A DNA stretch of 64,000 nucleotides from Erythrocercus mccallii. Taxonomy: Eukaryota > Chordata > Aves > Passeriformes > Dicruridae. The stretch is taken from the NCBI GenBank assembly GCA_013397435.1, contig VZRG01000205.1, positions 639,768-703,767 of the forward strand, given 5' to 3'. Every line of letters begins with the position of its first letter. The stretch's first letter is position 1. The notes below the pieces were generated by a model. That model saw only the letters and a program-made list of their open reading frames with translations. It was not told where the DNA came from and ran no database searches. Shown one piece after another: positions 25,201-38,600 of the stretch. The translations under genes were made by a program, and so were the position numbers.

Positions 25201-26088
25201 GTTTTTCTTTAAATGGATCTGAATCTGAGATGTAACCCACATTCTCCAGAGAGACAGAAAAGTGTGACACTAAGGTTCTTGAAAGCTCTTGCTTGCTGTT
25301 ATTCTTCAGTGCCCTCCTTCCACTCCAGAGTCAAGAGGCTTAGAGAGCTAATGCACAGGTATCAAAAAGCTGAACCATGACTTCAAAACAGTAGGAGTGG
25401 TTTATAACATGTGTGGTATTCAGTGCAATTAGGAGCTGAAGCACCCATTAGCAATCAGAAAATGGACAAATTAGTTTGTACCTACACAAGCTAAAAATGT
25501 TACCATTTAAATACTACTATTTAATGTTTCGGGGTTTTCCCCCCCCACCCTTATTCTTAGGGTTGACATTCTCTCATTCTTCTCCTTAGTCTGGGATTGC
25601 AAATTTGTTTGTAGAGTTCCAGTACTATCATCTCTCAACAAGACATATCAGTTTAGTCAGGATGAAAAGCCAATGCTTTTAGCCCAAATCATCTCAGACA
25701 AAAACAACATCTGGCTTCCAGTTCATTCTTGATCTTGATCTTCAGTGATGGCAGTCAGACTTCTACATGTTTTTTCCTCTCACAGAGATTATTCAGTGTC
25801 CTTTTCTTATGTCCTCCCACTCATGTTTAAATATTTGTTGTCTTCATCTAAGAACCAACAATTTCTAAAGAACAGCAGAATTTTTACAGCTGAGATATTT
25901 CATGCAGCTTGACCCACAGGGCATTAATTGTTTCTGGTTTCCAGATGAAACAGTGTGAATTTTAAAATACCACACATAATGTGAGTGTTCCCAGCAAACC
26001 AGACATTACAGGTACACTTGCTGTTTATGCTCCTGTACTTATTCAAGTGACTTGACCTTCTCCTGCTGGTTGGACTAATGAAAAGGTC

Positions 26089-26379
26089 TCATGGCAAGTA
26101 CTTTGTCTTGGCATAGTCAGTTGCCTTCTGACTGTATTTGGATTGGGAATTCTCAGGGACAGAAGATTTCTCATGGTCAAAACCACGTGATTTAAAGCAG
26201 TTGAGAAGTGTCACAATGAAAGAAACAGAAGAAGGAATCTTTACGTTTGTGAAACTTTTGAATGCCATGGTAAACATACTTTCAGGATAAGTTTTCAGCA
26301 AGGCACGTAAATCAAACTTGAAATTACTTCCTCGTGAGTAAGGCCAGCCAGGAATACTTCCACACCGGCCAAGCTCCAT
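26089..26379 (-). other. Unrecognised 96-codon ORF
   Basis: It starts with a genuine ATG and is open for 96 codons. The translation has a mixed composition (for example FDLRALLKTYPESMFTMAFK) and is not low complexity, but I do not recognise a family, signal peptide or membrane segment. No partner exon was identified. It could be a chance ORF, a decayed retrocopy or a single exon of an unseen gene. Confidence 0.15.
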
Positions 26380-27109
26380 TTGAAATCAGATTTGCAGCAT
26401 TTCAGTTCCCTAATGAAAACAAGCTGAGCTCCTGCTCATAGTTTTCTGGATGTCTAATTCAGCAGGTGATTGCCACTTTCTTTCCAGTAAATTCACCTTT
26501 CTTGCCCCTGCCCCAGTTACAACACTTCACAGAAGTTGAATGTCCTTCTGTAAGAATTTAGGTAATTATTGAATTTTATTTTTTTTTACAAATGTAAACA
26601 ATCCTATGATCTGTCCCTCCTCACTGCCAAAATTGTGCTATTCCCTGCCCATGTTCTGCTTAGTGTGCCATGGGATATTTCAGATCTGCAAAGCTGTGTT
26701 TGTTCTGCAAGTGACACATACAAGCAATCCTTAAATTCCTGCATGCATTGTGTCAAATCGCCTGCAGTAGAAACCACAGATGTTGAAGTTTTTATTACTT
26801 TGCTCAAACCCACTAAAAGGCTAAAATGCATGTTCTCATTTGCTATGATTGTTACAGGTTATTTTTAAATAATTCTTTCTGATACGACAATCCACTAAAG
26901 AAAAGAGGAAAAAAAGCAAAACCACAAAAACCCCAAACATCAAAAATACAAAGATAGCCATTGAAATCACTTTCAAGAACTTTCTCTAAAATGTTACATG
27001 CAGTTATATGAATAATATTACAAGAAGTAATCTTAAAGTGGTCACATATTATCACAAAAGGAAAGAAGAAAACATAATTAAGTTTCATGATTTAAGGGGG
27101 GAGATGCGT

Positions 27110-27490
27110 AAAGGGGAGATAAAACCCCAGCAGACAGAGGTAAGTACTGAACTGACTGAATGTTTGAAGGAAAGAAAGGCTGGGGGCAGCACAGGAGCTG
27201 CCTGAAGGCAGCGAAGGAGGCGAGATGTCAGTAGATGGCACTCGGGCTGCAGCACAGCCCCGCAGCTTGCACCATCCCCGCAGGGATCCCAGCAAACACA
27301 CAAACCGATCGGGAGCTGCAGGATTTCAAGGTGTCCGGGGTCCTGTGCCACTTGAGGCTGCCAGGCCTCAAGTGCTGCAGGAGCTGCAGGAGATGTCAGG
27401 TCTCTGCACGGTGATCTGCTCATGACAAGGGGAGATCACCTTTTCGCTGCAGCTTAGACACCTTTCCCTCCCTGGCCTCGCCCTGTAACC
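27110..27490 (+). promoter_or_regulatory. GC-richer patch with strong splice donor; possible 5' exon of the receptor
   Basis: GATAAAACCCC precedes a near-perfect splice donor, GAG|GTAAGTA, at 27139/27140, about 1.8 kb upstream of the receptor ATG. Good acceptors lie at 28539 (CTCTCTGCCACAG) and 28782 (TTTTTTTGCCAG). An untranslated first exon spliced to the second of these would make 28963 the first ATG of the message. This is inference from splice signals only. Confidence 0.25.
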
Positions 27491-28962
27491 ACCCCGAAGC
27501 TGTGAGGGAAATAAGGGATTGAGCTGCAGGTCTGTTTTAAGCAAGGGTATAATCAGAGCAGGCTACAGAAGGCAGCACTATCACCTCTCAGCAAGAGCTT
27601 AGGAAAAAATCGCAAGGCAGGGCAAGTCTCAGTTCCTGAACTTCATTTCTAAAATTAAGGGGCTCCCCCCAGTCGAACCCTCCCATTCACAAAAGCCAGT
27701 GGTGCCCCACTCTGACCAAGTGCCTGGAGTTGTAACCACTGAAAATAGACGTGGGTTCTCTTCTTTGCAGACAGCTGTGCTGCATCCATAAATCACTGTG
27801 TGCAGATACTCTGTTTGCCTAAACTTTGTTCCCCCCTCACTGCCTGCAGAATCCCTTAAGAAATGTGAGGAAACAAACCATTAGAACTAACATACTTAGT
27901 ACCTTCTAAAACATATGTACTGTTTCTATAAGTAAGCATTAAAACCACAGTAACTGAGCCATTAATCTTTAATAAAACTTCTGTTAAAAAAAAAATCTGT
28001 TCCTTGGCAAGAAATAGTACAGTTACTCACAGCTACTAAGACTGAACATTTCCTTTCCCAGTGCAAATGCTGTTGGCACTACTGGGCTGAACCCCAAATA
28101 TCTCCGAAGCTGGATCATCGAGGTCCATGAATATTCAGGCACTAAGGAATTTAGGCAGATATCCCAGAAGTGGCAAGACCCAGTACTGAATCTGAAGCTC
28201 TCCCAGCTTTTTGTGTTGGAAACACAACTATTCAGATGGCTTTATGCTCTAATGAGAGCATTGAAGACCATGAAATAAATAAACAACTAAAATCATTCTC
28301 TGTTGATTAAAATAAAGTATTTTAGATTTTTTTTCCTTCTTATGCAGCCAGTAACAGTGCTGCCCCTCACAGAACTGCACACACTATTGCTCAGCAGCTG
28401 CTGCTTATCCATCCCTTTGGATGAGAACTGTTGCTTTGCTCTTCCCCCTTGTGAGCAGTAATGCATGGGGACAAAGCTGGCCAGGGGTTGTTTTCTGAAG
28501 GGCTCAGGTCACAGACGGCATTTGTTCTCTCTGCCACAGCTCAGCGTGAGCTGGGAAAGCAGGTACGACAGCCACAGATCCATGGAGTGTGGGAGGGAAG
28601 CAGAAGAGGAGGGGCATGTGGAAGCCGAGCTGCTGCTGCTCTGCCGCTGCTCCAAGCTCCCGGGGCAGCCTCATCCTCTGCTCTTCTGGCACGGACATTT
28701 TCTCTGCCACACCGGCACCGACTGCCAAACCTGGCTGTCACCTCTTGGATGACACAAATTCCTCAACTCCTTTTTTTGCCAGTCCCTGGAATAAGTTGCA
28801 CCAGAGACAGAGAGAACTCGGAAGAATCATCTGAAGAAAATTACTCCTCAAAGGAAAGACACGGCATTGGAAAAGGCAAAAGCTCACCTCTGGCCACCCC
28901 TAACAAACACAGATATACCTGTCAGCAGTCAGGGCTGCAGTGACTGTTCCTTGCCTAGCTCC

Positions 28963-29670
28963 ATGGAGGAGCAGGAAAACAACTTTGTGCTTTCCCTTGG
29001 AGCCAACACCAGCAAGTGCAGCCTTGAGACCAGCCAAACAGAGGCTCCAACATGCTGGGCAGGAGCAACCAGGGGTGGCCCAGAGGTGGTGATTGTACCG
29101 GTGCTTTTTGGGTTGATTTTTCTCCTGGGAATGGTGGGAAACACGTTAGTGTTGGTTGTCTTGGGGCGTCTCCGGCCTGGGGGACGCCCATCGCGCAGTG
29201 CCACCAACATCTTCATCCTGAACTTAAGCATTGCAGACTTCTCCTTTCTGCTCTTCTGCGTTCCCTTCCAGGCCACCATCTACTCCCTGCCAGAGTGGAT
29301 CTTCGGTGCCTTCTTTTGCAAGTGGGTTCACTACTTGGCCATGGCAACAATGCTGGTCAGCATCTTCACGCTGGTGGCCATGTCTGTGGACAGATACATT
29401 GCTGTGGTCCATGCCAAACGCTCACCCTGCATCCGCAGCAAGCGCAACGCTGCCCTCGGTGTGGCTGTCATCTGGCTGCTGTCTCTCCTCATTGCCATCC
29501 CCGTGGCCCAGCACCAGGCCCTCATGAGTGGCCATCAGCAGGCACCCAACAGCTCTTTCTGCTGGGAGCACTGGGCAAACGGTTCCACAGCCAAGCAGAT
29601 GTACAAGATTACCATCCTGCTGGTGGGATACCTCCTGCCCCTGCTGCTCATCACCTGCTGCTATGCCAAG
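28963..29670 (+). CDS. GALR1L: Receptor exon 1: N-terminus to TM5
   Basis: Encodes residues 1-236, ending in CCYAK at the cytoplasmic end of TM5, with donor AAG|GTGGGT. The start is the first in-frame ATG. The reading frame is open upstream to at least 28867 but contains no earlier ATG, so the N-terminus begins MEEQENN. Confidence 0.9.
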
Positions 29671-32600
29671 GTGGGTGCCAGGGATGGGAAAAATCTTTAA
29701 ACGGAGGGAAAGATCCCAGACTCTTGGTGGCTTGTGTGTGTACGCAGCCAAATAACTGATCCAACCCTTTCCATATCCTCTTCTGGTACAAAATATTTTT
29801 GAGGCTGGGGGAGGGAAGGAAAACAGAGAATGAAATTACACCAGCTCACAAAAAGGAATACAGCTACCAAGATGATACCCAAACCCCCTGAAAACTCTTG
29901 ATGTTTTTCCTAGTTTTCATTTTGTTCTTTCTAAATGACAAATGTTTGCTACTGGCAAGAGGAAAAGCCTATGGAGGGATAAACATTTCCAGGTTACTGC
30001 TGTGCTGTAATCAGGTTTCAAAGGCTAGATCTAGAGGTTGTTAATTGAGAATTGCCTAGAGTTCTCCAGCACTCCTTACGACCCTCCCTCTGGAGGGTGA
30101 CCCACTCCTACCATTGCATTTGTTTGTGCTGCCTTCAGGAGTGGCAGGACGGTCCCACCAGGGTACAGGACTGGCAGCCTGCTCTCTGCCTATGTGTATC
30201 ATCAGCCTAGGGAATTAATGGAGACAGTCTGAAGCTCAATATAAGATTCAAAGTCCATCTGAAAACTCCTGTGGACATCAGCATAATGCCAGCTGAGCTC
30301 TTAATATATGCTGAAGTACTGAAAGCTTAACAGGTTTAATGCTCTTTCCAAACCTTGTTTCTTGAAAGTGGAGAGCTTAGAATGAAAAGTCTGAAAGCAT
30401 CAAGTTCATATTTGAAGTCATATTAAAACAATTATTTCAAAATTTTTGTGCTTGTATGAGGAGTTCAAGTATTAATATACAAATTTCAATTTCCCATTCA
30501 AAATATTGCTCCTTTTTTCCTCCAAGGTTTTATACCATCTCCATACAAAAGTAAAGAACATTTCCAAGAAGTCAGAGAGATCAAAGAAGAAGGTAAATAT
30601 CTTTGGTTTAATCTGTATATTGACTATAATAGAACTGATATACCAGGTTTATAAAGTAATCAGCCTGGTCTGTGCTGATTCCAGTTAACTTAGAGCCATT
30701 ACAGTTTCTGCCAGTCCTTTTTGCATATGAACCGTAACAAGATTTAACTGTAGATTATATGTAGTTTTTACTGGTTCATTACGTTCTCTAGCATACACTC
30801 AGTTTTGTTTGCAATACAGTTATGAGGACCAATTCATAATTGCACCTACACTGTCTGCAAGGATAGAACTCAACTGGTATTTGCAATATTATCTCATAAC
30901 ACGATAACTGTAGAAGTTATAATGCACTACAAACAATACTATATGCATGTTACTTTCCCTTTCCCCTCAGAGTGTTTTTGAACATGTTTTCTGTGTTCAT
31001 GTAACTTCAGGTAGGTTCTGATAAACATTCTTTTAACCATTTTTTCTAAGGCAGCACATTATGCAGCAATGAGCTGCTGTGTATTGCCTGCTGCAGGAAC
31101 ACCACCAGACCTAGATGGGACAGACTGTGTTGAAGAACACCATGTCTTATTTTGCCTACTGACTTTTGGATGAATGCTGATGCTGCTGCAGATAAACTGT
31201 GAATTAAAATGTCAAAACCAAGAGTCTAATTTCTGGATCAATAGTGCAGACTACAAAGAGCAGGCAGGGTCAGAGTTTTGTGTGTCTACCAGCTGCCATA
31301 AGAAAAGGCAACCAAGATGTGTTGACAATTTTGATAATATAAAATGCAGCAAATAAAGTGCTAAGAAGCACTGTCATTCCATATAGAACCATTTCACAAT
31401 TTCACAAGTTTGAGAAGTTGCTTTAGGTCTCAAAATCACCAACAAATCCCTAAACCGATTGGTTTAAATTTCTCTCCAGAATTTCCTTACCTATGGATGA
31501 ATGGCACACTACCTATTTTGTTGCTAATTTTTAAGAGAATGTTACCAACAGTTGAAAATTAATACTGTTACTTTTCTGGAAAGAAGTTAAGAATTTCATT
31601 TATGACACTTTTTCAAATATATCCACTTGTGTTGTTTTCAGATTTGCTCTGTGGAGTTGGATGAAAAAATAGCTCTACAGTTTCTTCAACCTTGAGTTTT
31701 GTTATTAGATTTTGCCAAGAGGATCAGCTTTAAAAAACATCTTTATTTTACCTGTTCAAACAAGTTAGTGGTACAGAACCTCTTCCTCTCTCCCACCCCT
31801 TAAGTATTTCCCTGGCCATAATTATGAAACACTCAATAGCAATTCTTGTTCCATGTGGCACAGTTAGGCCTAGTTAAATAGGTGATCCTTTCAGATAAAA
31901 GAAAAAGCAAATACATTCCTCTCTACACACACATAATTATCATCCTTCACAATATGTCTTCTTCCAGCACTGTCTGTGTAGAAATTGTCCTTCCTGCATG
32001 CCAAACATCCTCTTTACTGTGTTTACTTCAAGTTGGTTTTTTTGCAAACACAACTCAGGATTTCTTAGGGACACTTCCTTGGGTTGGTTGCAGACACACT
32101 CAATTCCTGCATATGCTTTCAAAGCATGCTTGAAACACAAGAGAGAGAGTCAGTATTTTAAAGTACATCTTCTTAAGAACACTTCACATTAGAGCCTAAT
32201 GGGAAACTCACAGATGCCTGTCACTTCTGTTAATCTGTTTTCCTTCATATGTACTTAGTCGGTCCATTTGTGAAAGTAGCTGTGTTTGGGTTTAATTCAT
32301 AAACTTCATCAGAGATTAAGTGAACAGCTTTTGCTTATTTAACTGAAAGATGTTTGACAAATTAATCTTGATCCACATTTGGAAGATTAATTTAGTATAT
32401 ACAGAACAGTGAGTTTGTTCTGAAATGTGTGACTTTAGTGGCTAAACCCTGATTGCCTTGAGCTATGACAGAAAGTGTAGCACAACAGTCAAGTATTCCC
32501 ACATGAGGTGATAAAATTGTCTGAGTCATATCTGTTAATTCACAGCATGTGTCTTCACCAAACTGATATGGAAAACAAGGTGTCATATTCATAAAAAAGA

Positions 32601-35600
32601 GAATAGTCTGAAACTCTGACCATGCAGCTCCTGCTTCATTCCCATAATTTCAAGAAAAGAGGCAATGAGCTGCTATCCTCCTTCTACCCCCAAGAGAATG
32701 GGGTTTGGCTTTGCTCTTTTTGGGTTTTTTTCCCTTTGGGCTTGATTTGGGTTTTTTCTGTTTGGCTTGTGGGTTTAGTGTTGTGTTTTGTTTTTAAACA
32801 GTTAAATAGAAATTTTTTGCAAACAGCTTTTAGTTCAAGTCTCCCAATGCTTATCTGGGCTCCATACATGAGTAAAGGTCTCAAAAGATCCAAATTTCAG
32901 ACTCAGAGTCCTTGTTCAACAAGATTTTCCAGTGAAACAGTTGCCAACATCACCACTGCAAACAGTTTGCTCTGTCACTCAGCATTCCAGAAGCTATAAC
33001 TCTCCTCAAGATTGAACATTTCAACGTAAAACATAGTTAAGAAAGAAAGCAAACGCCATAGAACTCAGGGAATGGTCTTGCCATAAGCAGCATTCCACAT
33101 GCTGACTGAAAACACATTGCTATTATTCCCCATTTTAGGTGCTTCTGAAAAAATAGTTATTACTAGGTAAGATTCTTTTTTTAAAATGTCAAGACTCATT
33201 TCTGGATCTTTAGCTTCCATTGACCTTGCTAGAGTCTTGGTGTAATACCAGTCCCTCCACCGCCAGATCCTATAACACTGATAACAGGCAGAAGAGACAG
33301 CATTTTTGCTCACATAGTTTGAGCCACAGAACACAAAAATGCAGTAAGAAGCATTACTGGGACAAATCCAAATTAAAGCCATCTGAAAGGTCATAGCAGA
33401 GCTGGTATTTTATCTGCTATTTGTACATCCTGGAAATCTGGAAACAGCATGTGAACCTCAATAAGACAAACATTTACAGAAAAAGTGGGACACTGCTAGA
33501 TCCAGACCTAAAGTGATTTCTAAAGAGATGATGATGGCACGGCCAAAAAAACAGTCCCAGTGTTGTGCAAGTACATTCCTGACTTTCCTAGCTGCATTGC
33601 TGTAGCAAAGAAAGTAAAATAATCCTGGATTTAACTGACTTTAAGTATATAAAACATATTACCAGAGCCCAGGTACTTGATATTGTAGCTCAACCTTCCC
33701 CTTTAAAGATCATACTGTATCAGTAATTTGTATCTACGCCTTTAAAATGAAAAAAAAATTAGACATCTTTTTTAAAAAAAATAAATCGAACCCTTAGAAA
33801 CAGGAAACAAAGCGTAATGAACTATGGTATTAGGAATTAGTTTTTCCAAGAAGTCTCTTGCTTGATTCTCTACCCCCCTCTGCCTTTTTGTGACACAGCA
33901 TGGTTCCAGTGCCTGCTCCCTCCAGCTGTGCTCCCTTCCCTCCCTGGTGTGTGCTGCCTGCTCCCAGCAGAGCAGCACCTGCTGCCCAGGGCCCTGCAAA
34001 GCTGCACCAGCAGACAAACCTGTGATAACTCTGTCTGTTGTCACAGCATGGAAACAAAACCCAGTTAAAAGTTAAATCAATGGTAGGGTTTTGGCTATCC
34101 ACACAGTTAAGAGGAACTCTGGCACATACACCTACAGAGTGGCACTGCCACCCCACTTCCTCTCAAGGGGGTCTTGTCAAAAGGTTCCCACTGCTATATG
34201 AAGCATCTTCTCTAAATGTTTCCAACACCAGGATTCACTTCAGCAGGATCTGAAGACCCAGCTGTTGTCTCCCAGACCACGGCGCCACAAGATATAGCTG
34301 AGGTTTCAGCATGGATTTTATTCCCTGCACGATGTTTGCAAAGTCATTTTTCCCTTCTCTTTCATTACTGGTGGTCTTTCTGCTGTCTGTCATTGTCCCA
34401 TTTGCCACAACACTTTACTCAAAGTCTGTCATTTGAAGATATGTAGGGGCTAAAAGGGTAGCTTAAGAGGGCCCTATTTTTTAGGATAAACTACTCATTG
34501 GCAAGGTTTAGACGCACTATTGTAAAGTCAGTTACAATCAGATTTTGTTTGAATGGGTCCAGTTTATGAATAATTCAGAGAGCTTTGACAGCTGTCACCC
34601 TCTCCAAGTCAGTGTTCAAACACCTGCTGAAAAGAACAAGTTTGTCTTTAGCAGAATCCTACAAATGACATACAGGCACATATCACAAAAAAGGAAAGAA
34701 AAAACCTAAACAAAACAAAAGGTTTTGTGCTTGGGTTGTGATCTGTAAGCTTTTAAGTTACAGGATGGTTATGTTCAAACCACAGCAACATCTTCATTTA
34801 TGCACACATGAAACTTTGCAAAAATTTCCCTTGCAGTTTGCTGCATCCTAACTTCACATTCCATTATCAAAAGAATTTGACCCTCGATTCAGATTCTCAC
34901 TTGGAAATTTTTATAGAACTTTGCCATCTACATGTCAAATGTTGGACATGCTCACTTGAAAGTGCTTTTCCATTTATGTGTATCATCTGTGCATTAGAGC
35001 AAGGAAGATATTTAGAACTTTTTGCATGCCTAGGCTGAAATTCTGCATGATGAACTAAGACTGTGCCTGCAGAAGAGATACATGACTGGCTGTTTCCCCA
35101 TTTGATGCCATACTGGCTGTACAAGTTTGCCAGCCTTGAAAATCAGATGGTGTGATGCTGCAGGATTCTCCTTTGAAGTTTTGGATAATCGTTTTTTGAG
35201 GCCAGCCAGAAGACCACATGCTATGAAATTCTGTTCACCTCTTTACGACAATTAAGTATATTTCAGCTCTGTTATCTCTTTCCTTAACTATGTAGAGTAC
35301 AGCAAGTCTGTAATTTGGCTCCAAAAAAAGTTAACGATTCCCTGTCTGACAGTGTTGCAAAATGTTTCATAAGAGCTCAGCCCCAGGAACTCTGATCTTA
35401 CATCTGCCTTAAATAAGATGATTTAATGATGGAAATTAATGCAAACTAAGGTCTAGCATGGCCCTGTGGTGTTTTACTGGCCTCTGGAGCACACCAGGGT
35501 TCCTCAGTGTTTACTCAGTTCTGTCTTGTGCATCTTTAAAGAACAAATAACAAGCCTTGCAAACTGAACAATCTGAAATGCTTTTTCAAGTTTAAGAATG

Positions 35601-38600
35601 TGTCTGGGGATGTGAATTTCACAGCTATTTTGCAAACTCCCTTGAAAGGATAGTAGGAGTTGTGGGACCTTGAGGCCAAATGTTTCAATTAACAGACCAA
35701 ATGAGCCACTTAAAGATAACAAATTAATACTATGCTTTTTTATTTGTTAGCTACAATAGCTGGTCATTGCTTCCAGAGCTAAGTAAACACAAAGACAGGC
35801 AGAGTTTATTTGGGACACTCCCTGGAGTGCTGCACTTTGAAGGTCACACAGGAGCCTGGGGTAAAAGATACATAATTCCTTCAAGGTAGATGGATCCTCG
35901 AGAACATCTTGGCCAAGAGAGGCAGATAAGTGTTGCATTGTAGCTGCTTTCCTGTACCTAAATTAATTAGTTGGCTATTGCTCACGCAAATTAAAGGTTC
36001 TCATGTAGATGTTTAAATGATGTTCAAGGCCTTGGCATTTGAACAACAGTAAATACAGCAAAGGAACATGGAAGATCCTGGGATCCATTGAGCAAGAGAA
36101 TAGAATTCAGAAGTGAAATCCTGCATGTTGTTTGGTTAACAGGAGCCCAGGGCAGCAGGAATTAAGAGCATCATTACCAATTAGGGGATAATAGAGATAT
36201 CACAATGCTCATAACGCATTTGTTAATAGAAAGTGAATAAGTTTCAAGGGCACCAACAGAGGAAATTAGTGGCACAATTCCAGAATGAGAGATGTGCAGA
36301 TGGGCAGTTGGAACAGTGCAAGCAAGCTGCTGGGAAATGAAGAGTCCCTCAGCACATAAAGCAAGTAATCAAAATGAATTGATAACATCTGAAAATATAT
36401 TTACTTTTGTCCCTCCTCTTGTTCATGACATCCTACTGTCATGTCTGGCTCCAAGAAAGAAGAAAGAACAATGAAAAAGAATACTTTCAGTGTGGTTTTT
36501 AGATCACTGAAGAGTAGAATTAAACTCAAGTGTAATAAAAAAAAAAAGACCAAAGGGCAATGAGAAGTGCTTCAATAGTAATTAAAAGATGTGTGTGATT
36601 GGAAGTAGAGACAGCTGCTATCCAACATTTTAGTTATTTAAAAATAGGTATGCCATTTTCTGTACCTTTTGCATTTATCACTAAGTTATGGGCATGTTTC
36701 TGGGGATCAGACTGTGCTTGGGACCTTTCTGTTAAAACTTTATGTGCAAATAGGAAAAGAATGTTTGTAAATCCATCAGGGGAAGTCAGATTTGCCAACA
36801 AAGCAAACAAGAATGTGGCACCAGGAGTGAAGAAACTGGCAGTTTTCATTTTGCATGTTGGCTCATAGATGGACTCTGAGCAAAGGAATGTTCATGTGGG
36901 TATTCCTGAATCTAAAGCCACAAAAATTGTCTTCCTCTGAGGCTGGTAAGTTCCTCCAGCATTACTGTGGTATAATGCACTAAGCCACATGTCTTTCCTG
37001 GGGTCTGGCACAGGGTACCTGCAGTACCTAAAAACGAAAGCTTGAGGCACCAGAGGTCGCTACATTTTTTCCAAGCCTTCTCTGCAGGAAATTACAACAT
37101 ATAGTGAAGTCTGTAACTCTGTAGTTTACTATCATGAAGTCTGAGGCAATAAAAATGCACACCAATTGTCTCTCAAACTTTAAGGAAAAAATATACAAGT
37201 TAGAGATGAGCATAATAGGAGAAAGGATTTATCAGTAAATCACAATCAGATATCAGACATCCTCCTGGAAAACAGTAATAAAGGAAGAGTCAATTAGTGA
37301 TAAGAGTCAATTGCTTATAACACAGAGTGGAAGAACAGGCATAGGCTTCTTTATGCTTCTTCATTTAGAATTATGGAAAAAAAAAGGAGGAAAAATAATC
37401 TCACCATATTCAGGAAACAGCAGTTGTCTCACTAATGAAGGCCAGTTTGTCTGCAAGCCAGTACTGTTTAATAAAAACCTAATAAAGTGTTCTTTCCCAT
37501 TTCTGTGTGGCTGAGGTACACAGTAGAAATGGATTGTCTGATCAGCTCTGAAAAATGATGTGCAGCTGGGCTGTCTCCAGCTGGGACTCAATTAGGAAAG
37601 TGACAAGCCCTCTACCCCTCTAGACTATTCTGTCCACTCTATATTTTAATCTTGGGAATGTTTATTATCTAACATTCACATAGTTCTTCCTAAAATATGT
37701 AAATCCATTGAATACTTGGAGCATTTGACTCATTACAGGGCAATCTTAATTTTGCCCTCCAGAAGATGCCTGGAAAGTTGAAGCAACTTCATTAGAAGTT
37801 TACCAAGGACAACAGCTCTAAACACAATTAAATGCTAAAGATCCTGTCATCCTCCTGAATGAGGTATCTCCCCATAAATGTTTGTTAAACACATTTTCCA
37901 GTGCTTTTTGAAGAATGGGGGAAGGCTAAAAGCAAGAAATAGCTTGTCCAGGGCCAGGGGAAAAATAATCAAAGGGCAAAACAGACAAAGAAAGGCTGGA
38001 AAGCATGAATGAGAGGCATAAGACCTACAAAGATAACAAAAGAATAAGCAAGTAAATTCAACACAGTCTGCACATGACAGAAATAAGGGGGGGGGGGAAT
38101 AACAGACGTTTATCCAATTATCTGACAAACAAAAATATCTCCTTGTCTTTTTTTGTCACCATGCTATTGATTCACTGTACAGTGTAAGAACACTTGGTTT
38201 GCCTTACAACAAATACACTGTAAGTTATTTCCTGGAGCTGCTTGAAAGACTTCTAGGAGCAGTAAGAGAGACTTAAGTGGCCAGTAGTGGCCATCATACG
38301 TATCTATTATGTAAACCCACCAAAATTTCCAAGTCAAACCAGAAGTTTGCGTTAAGTGGGGACACCTTGATCAACAGTAATGCAGTAACTGTGCAAACTA
38401 TCACAGCTCATGGAAGAAGCTCAAACAGTACACAAACTATTTGGATCAGTTCTTCACAGCTGGTCTACAGTACCAGTAGTTTAAGCTACAGCAAAGTTAT
38501 CACATTAAAACCCAAACAGTGTTTTTTTCAGTTTCCTCTGTCTTAACTACGTTTCCTAACTTGAAAAAACAGACACAAGTTCCATTCCCAAAACCTGTTT

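Larger units (their letters stand above)
22263..28780. other. Intergenic and 5' flank of the galanin receptor
   Basis: No gene is supported. The stretch contains one unexplained minus-strand ORF (26089-26379), a GC-richer patch at about 27110-27480, and possible 5' splice sites for the receptor gene. The remainder is AT-rich and unremarkable. Confidence 0.45.

Noticed and set aside
28867..29700. 277-aa ORF starting upstream of the receptor ATG and running past TM5
   Set aside because: The codon at 28867 is TTG, not ATG. The last ten residues read through the exon 1 donor into the intron. The receptor starts at 28963 and exon 1 ends at 29670.
29052..29759. 235-aa ORF overlapping the receptor exon in another frame
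   Set aside because: It is a shadow frame of the GC-rich receptor exon, with His/Cys/Pro-rich composition and no family resemblance.
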